The notes below the pieces were generated by a model. The model was not told the origin of the DNA, did not search any database, and saw nothing but the letters and a program-made list of their open reading frames with translations. Both the position numbers and the translations under genes were made by a program. A stretch of 64,000 nt of DNA from Alviniconcha marisindica (lineage: Eukaryota > Mollusca > Gastropoda > Provannidae): NCBI GenBank assembly GCA_018857735.1, contig JABMCL010001731.1, positions 249,501 through 313,500 on the forward strand, given 5' to 3'. This document shows positions 1 to 10,542 of the stretch, piece by piece (the first letter of the stretch is position 1; every line of letters starts with the position of its first letter).

Positions 1-125
1 CTTGCTAAACATTACAAGCTTCTTCCATCTGGTCGATGATTTTGCATGCCTAAATCTAATGCAGTCAATAGCATTTCTGAACAGATAAATCTGTTCAAAC
101 GTCAGAGCAGTGTGTGTGTGAGTGT

Positions 126-188
<63 letters not shown>

Positions 189-350
189 AAATTACATAAA
201 TTACTAGTTTATTATGTAATTTTTGGATTTTCAATAACTGTTCTTTGAGTTTTAAAATATAAAATACGTGTTATTGTGTACTGTGATGTGGCTAATGTTC
301 AGCCATGTTTTAATTTCTCTCATGAGATAATAATCTTGAATCTTGAACAG
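1..350. repeat. Dispersed repeat R1, copy 1
   Basis: The same sequence, including CTTGCTAAACATTA near its start, CATTTCTGAACAGATAAATC, a GT microsatellite, TTTCAATAACTGTTCTTTG and the ending TAATCTTGAATCTTGAA, recurs at 34813-35146. A ~45-bp segment (around GGAGGGTGGACAGCAACAAA) present in copy 2 is missing here. Short AT-rich body and a repeated ATCTTGA tail suggest the 3' end of a LINE or a SINE-like element. Confidence 0.75.
111..187. repeat. (GT)n microsatellite
   Basis: About 75 bp of nearly uninterrupted GT repeats inside repeat R1; the second R1 copy has a shorter tract at the same place. Confidence 0.95.
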
Positions 351-648
351 TACAACTTTAAATACAGTGACTGGGACTTGGAACATAGATGCATCACTTT
401 TATTTTGGGACTTTTATTTAGAATAAAGTTCAAAGAATCATTATCATCTCTTTGGCATGTACTTGTCTTGTGATTATGTGTTTGTTTGCATAGTATCCTG
501 ACATATGTTTGCACTTGCATACATGCCACATTTACTTACACAGGCATATCTCAGAGACAGTTAAATTTAGTAAAGCAACTGCTTGGTTTTATACTAGTAC
601 TAGTAGTAGTACCTTAAAGAAATATGGTTGCCTAATCGGAGACCTTAC

Positions 649-736
649 CTGTTTGGGTGAAACTGAAGCTGCTGTTTGCACCATCAAGTGACACAGCCTC
701 CCCAGAGTGAATCAAAGAAATGTTGTGATTGTGAAT
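649..736 (-). other. Candidate coding exon of unknown identity
   Basis: An 88-bp stretch is bounded by a good acceptor (GTCTGGTTGCAG) and a strong donor (ACAG/GTAAGG). Only one phase is open, reading IHNHNISLIHSGEAVSLDGA and nine more residues. It is on the INTS14 strand and downstream of exon 7, but its entry phase (0) does not match the phase-1 end of exon 7, and I see no similarity to the human INTS14 C-terminus. It could be a later exon after an unseen one, an exon of another gene, or chance. Confidence 0.3.
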
Positions 737-903
737 CTGCAACCAGACAGAATCATTAACATTACTAATAACAAAATCATGTTTGCTTGACACTAAATTT
801 CTGTGTGTGCTGGAGATTAAATATTGCTGTCATTGTTCACAGCTGCACTTGCAGATTTCTACTAGTACTAGAAGTTAGTTATTGTTGGGTGTAGAAAATA
901 CAT

Positions 904-905
<2 letters not shown>

Positions 906-955
<50 letters not shown>
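906..955. repeat. (TA)n microsatellite
   Basis: About 24 perfect TA units. Confidence 0.95.
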
Positions 956-956
<1 letters not shown>

Positions 957-960
<4 letters not shown>

Positions 961-1900
961 ATAGTAATGCTCAGTCAATGGTTATCTTATCACAGATTCT
1001 GTGGTTACACAACTAGCATGCAGAATAACGGGCAGATCAGATAGACTGAAGTTTGTTTTCAGCCTTAATATGATTTTATGGCTGACTGGGTTAAAAATAC
1101 TCTTATCACAAACCCCTTCTATCCCACATTAAACAGAGTTGGAAACATAGTTCTGCTTTTCTCTTTTCTTTTCTTGTGAATGATTGGAAATTGCATATTC
1201 AAGACTGCGTGTGTGTGTCTGTGAGAGAGAGAAAGACTGAGGGTGGGAGAAACCTATTGGTCTGTTGCATAATGTGAGATGTGAGTTCCCCCCCCCCCAC
1301 ACTTTTGATCATTTTTTTGAAAACTCACTTTGTTTCATGCAATGGACCTTGTAAAAAAAGAAAAAAAAGTAAGCCAAAGGAATGTGTTATTATAAATTAT
1401 ATGAAAATATTTTCATTACATCATGTACCTTGCGAATCAGTCTTTGTCTCACACTCAGAAGAGATTCTTTTCTGGGAATGGGTAGGTGTCACCACCAATA
1501 TCAACTGCACAAAAGATGTGGTACATGCCAAATTGCCATTACCATTCACAACAATAATACAGCTGTAATCATTTAATAACAATTAATACTAAAAAAAGAA
1601 AATAAAAAAAGTTAAAAAAAGAAAGCAATACATTTAGAATTATAGAAACTCAAAGCAACCTGTACATGTGGGTCTACCACTACATGAATGTTTTTGTTTT
1701 TGTCATTTAATTATTTTCATTTTTATATACATGTAAATACACAAACAACTTGGCATAGTAATGAACATAGTCACCTCACTATTCTGTCTCCACACAAAGC
1801 AGATGGTACCAAAATCTGAACATTTCTGATAATTGTTATTGTTAGTGTTACTAAGTGGTGACTTAGACTAGTTAGCGAGGACAGAAACTGGTTGAGCAAA
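957..1900. other. Stretch without recognisable gene
   Basis: AT-rich, with short homopolymers including a C-run at about 1287-1298. A 40-bp piece at about 1057-1097 resembles the SINE tail seen at 2811 (TGACTGGG...). No exon or intact element seen. Confidence 0.5.
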
Positions 1901-1916
1901 TCCAAACGGTACTCAC

Positions 1917-2240
1917 GCTGCTCAGTCCCGTTGATATGATTGCTGTTTTCACCCAGGATAGTGAGAATAAAGTCCTCGTACGGTACAGGTGTCTCCAGAG
2001 GTCCACCAGCCATGCGAGTCACTGCCTTTGGCTGAGTTTCATGCCCTTCCAGCGTTTCTGGACGGCACTGACCGCCCTCCCTTGCCCGCCAACAGCATTC
2101 AAGCATTCAGCTATTCTCGTCCACGCATCTTTTTTCTTTAGCACAACGCTGCCAGTTTTTAATGACTGCGTTAGCAAGCCATAATTTCCTTGCACATCTT
2201 CCAACAAACGTATATTTTCTCTATCCGAGAAATTGTTTTG
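1917..2240 (-). pseudogene. Myb/SANT-like DNA-binding domain gene, frameshifted
   Basis: Reading leftwards from about 2240, one frame gives NNFSDRENIRLLEDVQGNYG, then DAWTRIAECLNAVGGQGRA and VSAVQKRWKGMK. This is the pattern of the Myb/SANT-like DNA-binding domain found in Harbinger-associated and NAIF1-type proteins (acidic first helix, KKxAWxxI, then VxxKW/KRWKxMK). A stop follows in that frame, but the next frame continues with AVTRMAGGPLETPVPYEDFI and LTILGENSNHINGTE. This is the GG-P...E-IL-ILG-I-G block that normally follows the domain, so a frameshift lies near 2030-2050. It ends at a possible donor (GTGAGT at 1916). No in-frame ATG precedes the domain; a stop lies just upstream. A decayed or partly spliced gene; DNA binding is the family role. 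Confidence 0.55.
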
Positions 2241-2479
2241 TTTTTCTCAGTCTTTTCACAACCGTAGAACTTTCTTCTGGAGTCAATCTTGCAGGAAGTG
2301 CAGTAAATACCTTTTGGCGCCTGCACAGTGGCTGGGATTCCCTCAGCTAAATATAGTGCACTCGTCTAGGTCTTTGTAGGCTCTCCACGTCACTTTCATG
2401 CATTGGCAACTTGCTCGGGCGATAGTTGCAAACTAAGAAGGCATACATGTACCTGTCGTAGTTTCCAGCTGGGCCACCA

Positions 2480-2740
2480 TGGCCATTAATGTTTCGGACA
2501 ACATCTAGTAAATGTCCGCTTGCCGGTTCAGTCACTTTCGCCCACGTACCTTGTTCTCGCCAAAGCTATGCGCATGTGCGCACTTTATAATACTACAGTC
2601 CTGATTGGATATGTCTTTTTCATCACTACACGTCACACAACACATTCTTGTCATCCTAATTTTGTCGCGACAAAAGTGGGGCCAACTTTTGTCGCGACAA
2701 GCATACTTTTGTTGTGACAAAATTTTGTCACGACAAAAAT
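2480..2740 (-). promoter_or_regulatory. Possible promoter region of the SANT-like gene
   Basis: Unlike its AT-rich surroundings this stretch keeps several CpGs. It has an inverted CCAAT box (ATTGG at about 2604), a TGCGCA-TG-TGCGCA element at 2569-2582 resembling but not matching an NRF-1 site, and four TTTTGTCGCGACAAAA-type palindromes at 2660-2738. It lies just upstream of the minus-strand SANT-like frame. Regulatory function is inference. Confidence 0.35.
2660..2738. repeat. Cluster of four TTTTGTCGCGACAAAA palindromes
   Basis: Copies start at 2660 (perfect 16-bp palindrome), 2687 (TTTTGTCGCGACAAGC), 2707 (TTTTGTTGTGACAAAA) and 2723 (TTTTGTCACGACAAAA). The last two abut head to tail. The differences are the C-to-T or G-to-A changes expected from methyl-CpG decay. 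Confidence 0.9.
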
Positions 2741-2810
2741 GCTACTTGTGGCAGCTCCTGCCAATGATAGGAAACTGGTGCTTGTAAGTTGTATACATTA
2801 TTTGCTTACA

Positions 2811-2868
2811 TTTAAGTAAGTAACTTGGTGTTTTTATGCCCAGTCAATCAGTATGGTTATATCAGGGT
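2811..2868 (+). repeat. SINE tail-like repeat with (TAAG)n
   Basis: TAAGTAAGTAACTTGGTGTTT followed by a TGCCCAGTCAATCAGTATGG segment recurs inverted at 4353-4408, where it ends in ACTTACTTACT. Likely two opposite copies of the 3' end of a SINE with a tetranucleotide tail. Confidence 0.6.
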
Positions 2869-3190
2869 GAGATTCACTTACATACCAATTAGGTTATCTT
2901 ATCTTTGTCACAAATCTGGATCTTGAAGTCCGACTGAATAAAATTAAAACAAAAGAGCTAATGATCCTTGTCTTCCATCTCATTTTCCCCCCATTCTTTT
3001 TCTTTTGCCCTCATCTTACTGTTTTTCACTTTTACGTTACAATTTTTTTTCTCATGTTTCACACAGAGTAATCCAGCAACAGCTGAATGAGGGAGACAGT
3101 AGTTATTTTGGTAGTTCTGTTGTTGCTGTATTGGTGGAGTTGGCAAGGCAGCCACAAAAAGTAATGCACATAAATTCTGAGCTTGCTTAC

Positions 3191-3270
3191 CTGGCTCAAA
3201 CACAGACAGCATCAGGTTTGACTTCTTCTTACTGTCAGCCCAAGAGTACAGCATACCAAACCACTCTTCC
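3191..3270 (-). CDS. INTS14: INTS14 coding exon 7
   Basis: 80 bp: one base completing Gly, 26 codons and one base. The acceptor is TGTTTTACAG and the donor CCAG/GTAAGC. It encodes EEWFGMLYSWADSKKKSNLM and then LSVFEP, almost identical to human EWHGMLYSQADSKKKSNLMMSLFEP. It is the last exon I can place. The remaining ~150 C-terminal residues (alpha-helical, Integrator-contacting) are not recognisable between here and the left edge, so the gene most likely continues outside the window. Confidence 0.93.
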
Positions 3271-3689
3271 CTGTAAAACAGTAAAACCAAAAAGTAATGA
3301 CAAAACATGTACCATTTCATGTTCCCTCCCCTCCACATGTTAGACACTAAAAGTAAAACAGATCTAAACTCAATTCACAGCAGTTTTTCTTTTCATCCCA
3401 CAATGTCCAGTTTGTTTGGAATGCAACTGCAAATGAAAGTGAAAAAAAGAAAAGAAAAAGAAAGCCACTGAATAATTATGGATCAGATTCACTTGGATTG
3501 CCAACAGCAGTGAAGTTGTTAGTGGTATATCTTGAGTCTGACCAATCTCTATAAAAGCAAGTTTCATCCACTGTCAAAGCCTGCTTTTCCCCACCTGAAG
3601 CCTTGACTGGCTTCAGAAGAATCATAAGCAAAGCTGCTAATGCTACAGCAGTCTGCCGAATTGTCAAAATCTCCTATTTTGGCTGCCAC

Positions 3690-4115
3690 AAATGCACATC
3701 AAGAGGTTGCAGCAGTTCAGAATGCAGCAGTCAGGGTCCTGATGAAACAGAGCAAATGTAATCACACTGCCAACACTCTCAGAGAGCTGCACTAGTTGCC
3801 TGTGCATGGCCCTGCTCTCCATATAATAAGCTGTTGTCATTTATTACCCTGTCCATGAATGTCTGCCACTCTATCTCTCTGAGCTCATTCTGCCATATGC
3901 TCCATCATACACTCCTGTCTGATAAGTGTGGGACCTATTTCTTGATATTCCTGGGCCCAAGGACTGTAAAACAAAGCCATATGCCATATGGCCAGTGATC
4001 CATTAGAGATATCGCCCCTTGTCAGTGGAATTCTCTGACCATGAGCATCTGGGAGACTCTATTCATTCTTTCCAGTCTGTTCTCAAGACACTTCTTTCAT
4101 AATAGCTTGAAATTG
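3690..4115 (+). pseudogene. Decayed LINE reverse-transcriptase C-terminus
   Basis: With several stops and frameshifts the plus strand gives LQQFRMQQS, then a region like HWLPV (tgcactagttgcctgtg) and APSYTPV-type text, ending in a WNSL-like box and a sequence resembling SLKTLLS. This order (LQ-IQN-AAR, LHWLP, yk, P-YL, W-SLP, FK..LKT.LF) is the region after the RT in CR1/L2/Rex-type LINEs. Strongly decayed, 5'-truncated copy in INTS14 intron 6. Confidence 0.5.
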
Positions 4116-4352
4116 TCCCCAGATGTCTTTGCAGTTTTATTTGTTTGGAATGCAAATTAAAGTAAAAAACAACAACAACAACAAAACAAAACAAATGAAT
4201 ACATTTCAGATCAATCATAATTATGATCTGACGAGTTATTAGCATTTATTATGTATATGATCTTCTGAGAAACTGAGAGTTTAACACAACTTTAACTTAA
4301 GTCAAATTAATAGCCTAAAATTGTGCACTTCAGGTTGTCATTTGTGTCTTTT

Positions 4353-4408
4353 GCCCTGATATAACCATAATGGTTGACTGGGCATAAAATACCAAGTTAC
4401 TTACTTAC
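4353..4408 (-). repeat. Inverted copy of the SINE tail-like repeat
   Basis: Complement of the repeat at 2811-2868 with a (TTAC)n end. The two copies flank exon 7 and could pair, but are short and diverged. Confidence 0.6.
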
Positions 4409-4561
4409 TGCAATGATGCTGACAAACTATAATTCTTTTAGAGAGTGTATCTTGCCATGCCTTTTGACAAGAACACTAATGGATGTAAAGTGTACTGTTC
4501 TTTAGGCTTGGGAGTCATTTACTGTTGGTGCCTTGGGCATTACCATACTACCCCAAGGGAG

Positions 4562-4815
4562 TGGGGAAAGCTCAATGGTAGAGCACCAGACTCATGATCA
4601 AAAGGTCATGGGTTTGAGTCCCAGCAGGAGTGGCTGGATAATTTTCTTCTCCAGGGTCAATTTTCTGTGCTGACTCTTATTTCGGTATCTGTTCCACTCC
4701 CACATTACCGCAGTGGCACATAAAAAAAAGATCCCAGTCATTCTGCCAAAAGTGCAGGTGGCAGGTTACTGCTAAACATGCATGCACCTTACTTTTGCGG
4801 CTTTGAATAAAGTGA
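4562..4815 (+). mobile_element. tRNA-derived SINE
   Basis: A tRNA-like head with an A box (AAGCTCAATGGTAGAGC), an anticodon-loop-like CTCATGA and a B box (GGGTTTGAGTCCC at 4610-4622) is followed by a non-tRNA body. The body contains GTGGCACATAAAAAAAAGAT and TCCCAGTCATTCTGCC, which recalls the shared central domains of invertebrate SINEs (possibly the Meta type; not verified). The anticodon stem no longer pairs, so this is a SINE, not a tRNA gene. It would be transcribed by Pol III and mobilised by a LINE. Confidence 0.7.
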
Positions 4816-5025
4816 CACTGTAAACTGGTGTGTGGCTGTATGGTGTACACAAAACACACAGAGACAGCAGCAGTTTCATGGGGCACCAGCCAAGTAACAT
4901 TCAAATAACATGGTACCATACCAGTACCAATGTCATGTCCATTTTTATTGTCTGAATGTACACACTGTTTTACATGCATGCAGACACACCAATTTGGTGA
5001 TGAGTAGGAAGTGTGAAGGTCAGCC

Positions 5026-7990
5026 ATGGCAACGCCCATTTTTGTGATGCAAATTCTGAGTTTCACACTGTCCAGAGAATATTTTGAGAGTTTCAAATTG
5101 TTGGGGTATCTCTGTCTTGCGAGGCTTGACACTTTCTCTCACGCTACAGATTGCACAGATGATCAGCAAAAGTGCATGCTTTTACTGCACACTGCCGGTG
5201 AAGAAGTACATGATATATTCATGACTCTAGCTGACACAGGTGCAATTTATAATTAATTTCAGACCAAACAACCGTGGTGGCAGTTACTCATCTGTGTGCA
5301 AACCACCAGACCAGAAGAATAGTTTGAAATGTGGTTGTTGTGCACTTGAAGGTCACAAATCTGATCAGCATCATTGCATGAGAGACAAGCGGTGCCACAA
5401 GTGCAATCGTGTAGGGCATTTTGCTATCAAGTGCCGTTCAAAACAAAACAGAGGAAACCACAGCCACATGACAAAAACCCAGTTCACATCCTAGATATTC
5501 CCGAGGAATCATCAGATTTGTTTTCTGATACAGTAGCTGCTGCACAGGTCTGTGCTCTTGAATCACATGCCAACACAACTACAGTCAATACTGCCAATGT
5601 TCCCATTCAGGTCATCATTAACTTGGGTTCATCGTGCAATATGTTGAATACTGTTGATTCAGAGAAACTAGCTACTCATAGACTCAAACTGCATGCATGC
5701 AACAGAACACTGTTTCCATACAATTCTCCACCACTCAAAGTTACTCAGTGTCTGGCTGATGATGTTCAGTTTGTGATGATCTGCCAGTTTCTGCTGAATT
5801 GGTCATTCTTCCTGGCTCCCAGTCTTCACTCTTCACATCTTGCATGTACTGCAAATCTCAGCTCCATCTCTGCTGGTGCCAAAAAACAACAACATACTTT
5901 GGCAAATACCCTGGTCTTTGTGAAGGAACAGGAAAGCTGAAAAATCATGTCAAACTGCACATTGACAAATCTGTACCTCCGGTAGCTAGGAAGCACAGTT
6001 GTAGAAAAAGAACTCCAGAGGTTGGAAAGAGAAGACATCATAGAGATAGACACAAGTCCAACCGAATGGGTATCATGCATAGTTACTCTACCAAAAACCC
6101 ATCTGAAATCAGACTCTGTATTGACATGCGAAATGCAAACAAAGCGATCTGCCAAACACAACATGCCATACCCACAAATGAAGACCTGGTCTCATATCTC
6201 AATGGTGATACTGTATTTTTTAGTGTAATGGAGTGGTGTGGAGCGTAGAACAGGACAGTGACCCAGGCAGCGGAGTCAGTAGAAATGGAGACCACAGCAG
6301 GCGGAACGGCAATCAGGTTGTATTTGCTACAGCCGCAGACAATTTTCAGCACCCCCAAAATCCTCACGCGCACGCATAGATAAGAGAACAGTGCGGGCCG
6401 CAAGGAACACACGCTATCGCTACAATCAAATTGGCCCTCTGGACCACAAAATGGCTGACAATTGTGTTTCCTTGGCCCACACAAATACACTTTCCTCTAC
6501 AATCACTCAACTAATTAAAACATGAAAAACATCGAATAAAAGCTACAATTACAATCTTTTAAACCGTATAAACAAAATGTACACACATTACTTTTTTTAA
6601 TTTACAACAAGAGTGGGAAGTGTGGTGCAGATTCGTACAACTAAATCACAACTAATACAATGTACAAAATATAACTGTCACTAAAACTTACATCAGAATA
6701 AAGAACACGTTCCCATGGTTAAAATGGTACATAACAATTACAATACAATGCTCTGTAAGAGAAGCAAGACACACTCAAAGACTAGTACTAAAACAAATGG
6801 TGCAAACTTTCACCTTGGGCGCGTTATTTAGTCACAGCATCGCTGATAAAGTGATATCAAGTAGTCTATGAATATAACTTAGCTTCTACAGTACACAATA
6901 CTCAATAAGTTAATTTCAACCCAAAATAAACACTAAACATGAAGTCAGCTAAGCAAAATACTATACAACAAAGCATTGATCGACACAGAATTACTTTAAT
7001 CAAGTCAAAACAACAATTCACTACTATTCACTAGTACTAAACAGAGAACACGCCATGCAGACGACGGCTATAAAAAGAATAGACTTAGCGAGGCATCGGC
7101 TACCGATTAAGCTCAATCCTGCGTCTAAATAAACGTTGGATAAACATTCTAAGATGCCAAATTATATTACACATGGCTTAGTGCATAAAAAGGACAGGTG
7201 AACAAAGAGTAGGTAAACAAACAAGCAGTCAAAATATTAAGGGAGAAACAGATTTGAAAATGGTGCACACCAGCGGCTATCGCCGGTTGGCTGTGTGAAG
7301 GCCATGTGGCATTATGCTACACGCCATGCTTCAAAACAAAAGTGTCGTCTGCTCCGGTTCCCGGGTTACTAACAGTACAGTAATGAAATTGCGTGGATCC
7401 GTTAACTGGGGTGGGATTATTGTAAAAACGTACAAAGAGCACTTGCTCACATTAGCAAGATCAATCTTTGTTCTGGATATCACCAGCTACAACTTGATCC
7501 TATGTCAAGATACATCACAATATTCTCAACTCATACAGGTGTATACCGCTACAAAAGACTTCTCTTTGGTCTGAACTCTGACGCTGAAGTATTCCAGCAC
7601 CCAATTCAAGAGGTCATTGCTGGCACATCTGGTGCAAGAAATTTGTCAGATGACATCATCTGCTTTGGTTCAAATCAAGCTGAACATGACAGAGCTCTTG
7701 GTGCCACACTCCACAGACTTGACTCCTCAGGACCGATGGTGAACGAGCAAAAGTGCAAGTTCAACAAAGATGAAACTGAAATATTTTGTTTCATCTTTTC
7801 TGCAGCTTTTCTTTTTTGGTTTCATCTTTTCCAACCCAAAGAAGGTGCAGGCGCTCCATGAAGCTCCCAGACTGCAAAATGCATCCAAGATGCTTTCATT
7901 TCTCAGCATGGCACACAGTACAGTGCAAGGTTCATTGGCAACTTTGCAACCATCACAGAACCACTCTGGTCACTCATCAAACAAAAATAA
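5026..7990 (+). mobile_element. Ty3/Gypsy element fragment (Gypsy-A), broken
   Basis: In order on the plus strand there are four parts. A Gag piece (KCMLLLHTAGEEVHDIFMTL) sits near 5160-5230. A zinc-knuckle region at 5330-5440 contains CHKCNRVGHFAIKC. A protease-like segment near 5600 (VQVIINLGSS: the catalytic D of D-S/T-G is N) is followed by reverse-transcriptase text from about 5930 to 6223 and again from 7452 to about 7990 (LDPMSRY, VYRYKRLLFGLN, then SDDII at the catalytic box). The RT is split by the 6224-7451 insertion. The element stops in the RT connection region; RNase H, integrase and both LTRs are missing. Stops and frameshifts are many. The Gag resembles that of the 4.8-kb element at 45.9-50.7 kb, so both are probably one lineage. 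Confidence 0.8.
6224..7451. mobile_element. 1,228-bp TG...CA insertion with 4-bp target duplication (solo LTR-like)
   Basis: The reverse-transcriptase reading of Gypsy-A stops at a TTAG (6220-6223) and resumes in alignment at the next TTAG (7452-7455). The DNA between starts TGTAATGGAG and ends TTGCTCACA. A TG...CA element with a 4-bp direct duplication and no coding frame fits a solo LTR of a larger retrotransposon. It contains AATAAA near 6535 and a TATAAAA near 7069. A non-coding DNA transposon is the alternative, though its ends show no inverted repeat beyond TG/CA. Confidence 0.65.
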
Positions 7991-8141
7991 GACTCAGCAT
8001 AAATTAAGGAAAGAAAGTCAAAATTGTTCATGAAATAGAAAATAACGATCACTATTAAACTGTGTAAACTGTATTGTATCATCATTTTTGTACAGGTGAT
8101 TGTGTAAGGGTTTGTTTAACATCACTATTGATCATACCTAC

Positions 8142-8286
8142 CCAATCTTTGTGACAGCCACCATGCTTTCCACTTTCAGGCTGCCATGAAGCAGGACTGC
8201 AAATGAGGGAGTTTTTCCATCTTCTGTTCCATCGTCCTCTTCCTCCATTTTTATCCCTCCCAGTTTAGCACCATCCTTGTTGATGT
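8142..8286 (-). CDS. INTS14: INTS14 coding exon 6
   Basis: 145 bp, phase 1 in and phase 2 out. The acceptor TGTATTTTAG precedes ACATCAACAAGG; the donor is TTGG/GTAGGT. It gives a lysine/acid-rich linker (KMEEEDDGTEDG) then FAVLLHGSLKVESMVAV, equivalent to human FCVLLHGSLKVEGMVAI. The junction with the next exon creates the Gly of KIG/EEWFGM. It lies about 150 bp right of the end of the decayed Gypsy fragment and 535 bp left of the end of a LINE reading frame. Confidence 0.92.
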
Positions 8287-8459
8287 CTAAAATACAGAGG
8301 GTACACAACAAATAATCACTCCTTGAAACAGAACAGAATATGTTTACTGCACTTTTACAATATAAAAACCATCTTAAAATGTAAACCTTTGTACATACTA
8401 ATGCAAGCAGAAATTAAGACATTTGGTGATTCAAGCCAGCATACAGCGATGAGTTTAAT

Positions 8460-8524
8460 CACACACACGCATGCACGCATGCACGCACACACACACACAC
8501 ACACACACCCACACACCACTCACT
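8460..8524. repeat. (CA)n-rich microsatellite
   Basis: Interrupted CA/CG-CA repeats. Confidence 0.9.
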
Positions 8525-8820
8525 CACAATGTACTAATGCAGCGCATATATACACAATCATGAGAAAATGGAATAAAACAATTAACAATAAAATAGTTAC
8601 AAAAATAGGATAAAAACATGGCCATGAATCCAAAAGTTACGTACAAGCTGGTGGAAACAAGAGAAATGCACAGTCACATCAATATCTGTCTAGTCAAAGT
8701 GTGTTGACAGCCAATCCAACTGTTAGTGTTTGACTAGGAATATGCAGTAAAGGTGATGCCATAGCATCACTGTCTTGTGAATGATTTATATATTTAACTG
8801 TTGCTCTAGGTATTGCCAAC

Positions 8821-10326
8821 TTAATTTGAGGGCATGAAAAGCAAACACAGCAAGCTTCCAGCATTTTTCTTCTGAATCACAACAAAACATGTGAAAGTAT
8901 TTTTCTTGCACATGTCAGGATCAATATATTTTGTCCTGAGCCTCTTATACAGCGGACACATACAGATGAAGTGAAATTCATCCTCCACCTGAATTTGACA
9001 AAAGTCACACAGCTTTTTTCTGTCATCTTCAGAATATCTAAAGTTACGGTCTTTGATTGGTAGAACACCAAGTTGAATCTTGATAAGAGCATCTTGATAG
9101 CACTTTAGGGTTACGCAATTGAAATACTGCTCTGACAGTAAACTGGACTTAAATGTCACGTCGAAGGAGAATCTACTACTGGAATTAACTGCATTCAACC
9201 ATTCATGATTATACTTCTCAAGTAATCTCTGCTTTAGAACTGACAGAAAAATACGTTCGTCACCCACTCCCTGCTGCTGCCAGACGTCAGTAAAACCAAA
9301 ATCACATAGGAAGTTTTTGGCTCTTGTTACCAAACATGGATTCAGGTTTTCATCAAGTTTTAACTGCATTTTGTAAGCCTGCTTGGGTAGTCTGCTGTCA
9401 TGCATTGTCTGTAGTTTCCTAAATACCACACCTCTTTTTTTGCCAAGGTGTCCACCTTTTCTGAATACCATCACCTTTGTTTTCTCAATATTGATTTTTA
9501 GAAGACATTCATCACACCTTCTGCTAAGCTGATTTTGAAGATCTATGCTAGAGAGCAAGGCTAAATCATCTGCAAAGAGCAACAGAAAAAGTTCAAGCAT
9601 GCCTGGCTGCACTTGGATGCCATGCTGTCCCACATTACTTAATTCCACTGCAATTTCGTTAATGAACATTGAAAAAAGTCCTGGGCTGACTATACACCCC
9701 TGCTTCAATCCAAACAGACAAGTAAAAAACTTTGTATTGCGGTTATTCAGATGTGCACAAGACTGACTCGTGCTTTGAGAGCATTAAGAAAGGTTTCAGA
9801 TAGGCCTGCTCTTACCAGTGATTCAAAAAGAGTTACCAGTGATTCAAAAAGTGATACTCTATGGACAGAATTGAATACTCTCCTTAGATCTACAAATGCA
9901 ACATACAACTTACCTCTCTTCTTACTAAGACACTTTTCAACAATAGCTGTGAGAGTAAAAATGTGGTCAGCGGTGCTATATCCATGCCTAAAGCCAGCCT
10001 GTGATTCAATCATTTTCTTCCATCCATTCTTTTGATTTGCGTATTCAACATGCATGTGTAACATTTGCTAATTACACTCAATAAAAAGATACCTCGGTAC
10101 CTCCATCATCTAGCGGTGCCTTGGCATCCCTGTCCATGTGCTGTGGTTGGGAGTGTTCTGATGAAAACTTTTTTTTAAAGTGTATTACCCACTCATCTTC
10201 CTTAATATTCCCAATACTTCTGTTCTTACTGAATCCCAGAATTGTGTGCAGTTCTTTCCAGAATGCTTTAGGTTCACTGATTGTACTGTGTAACTTCTCT
10301 GCTAAGTTTTGTTTGGGTTTCTTTAT
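8821..10326 (-). pseudogene. LINE-1 reverse transcriptase and C-terminal zinc finger
   Basis: RT motifs on the minus strand: QAGFRHGYSTADHIF, LYVAFVDLRRVFNSVHR (first catalytic Asp), KQGCIVSPGLFSMFINEIA and FLLLFADDLALL (FADD catalytic box at about 9570). A deletion follows KVMVFRKGGHLGKK, then a tail with CDFCQIQVEDEFHFICMCPL, a C-x2-C...H-x3-C-type finger near 8940-9010 typical of several invertebrate LINEs. It contains a frameshift near 9750 and a small direct duplication (ACCAGTGATTCAAAAAG, 9814-9852). It ends with a stop at 8821. Not functional. Confidence 0.8.
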
Positions 10327-10542
10327 TAGAAGACTTGTTAAAGCAAATCAGTTTGACATTTTGAGTAGAAGCAAAGGAGACAATCTCGTAGCCATACAAA
10401 ATCAAAGAGACACCTGTTCCAGTCTACCTTGGCATGAAACTTCACTGCTGCTGCACTCTACATCTTGCCTAACAAAGCATTTGAGAAAAAGGAGGACAAA
10501 ACTGAGACATTTGAAGATTGTTCCAAGAAACATCGGGAGCAG

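Noticed and set aside
2569..2582. NRF-1 binding site
   Set aside because: TGCGCATGTGCGCA has two extra bases compared with the consensus; kept only as supporting context.
4562..4632. A tRNA gene (CAT-like anticodon, A and B boxes)
   Set aside because: The anticodon and acceptor stems do not pair and a SINE body follows directly.
4677..5132. 151-codon minus-strand open frame
   Set aside because: No domain; overlaps the SINE body and the Gypsy-A gag on the other strand.
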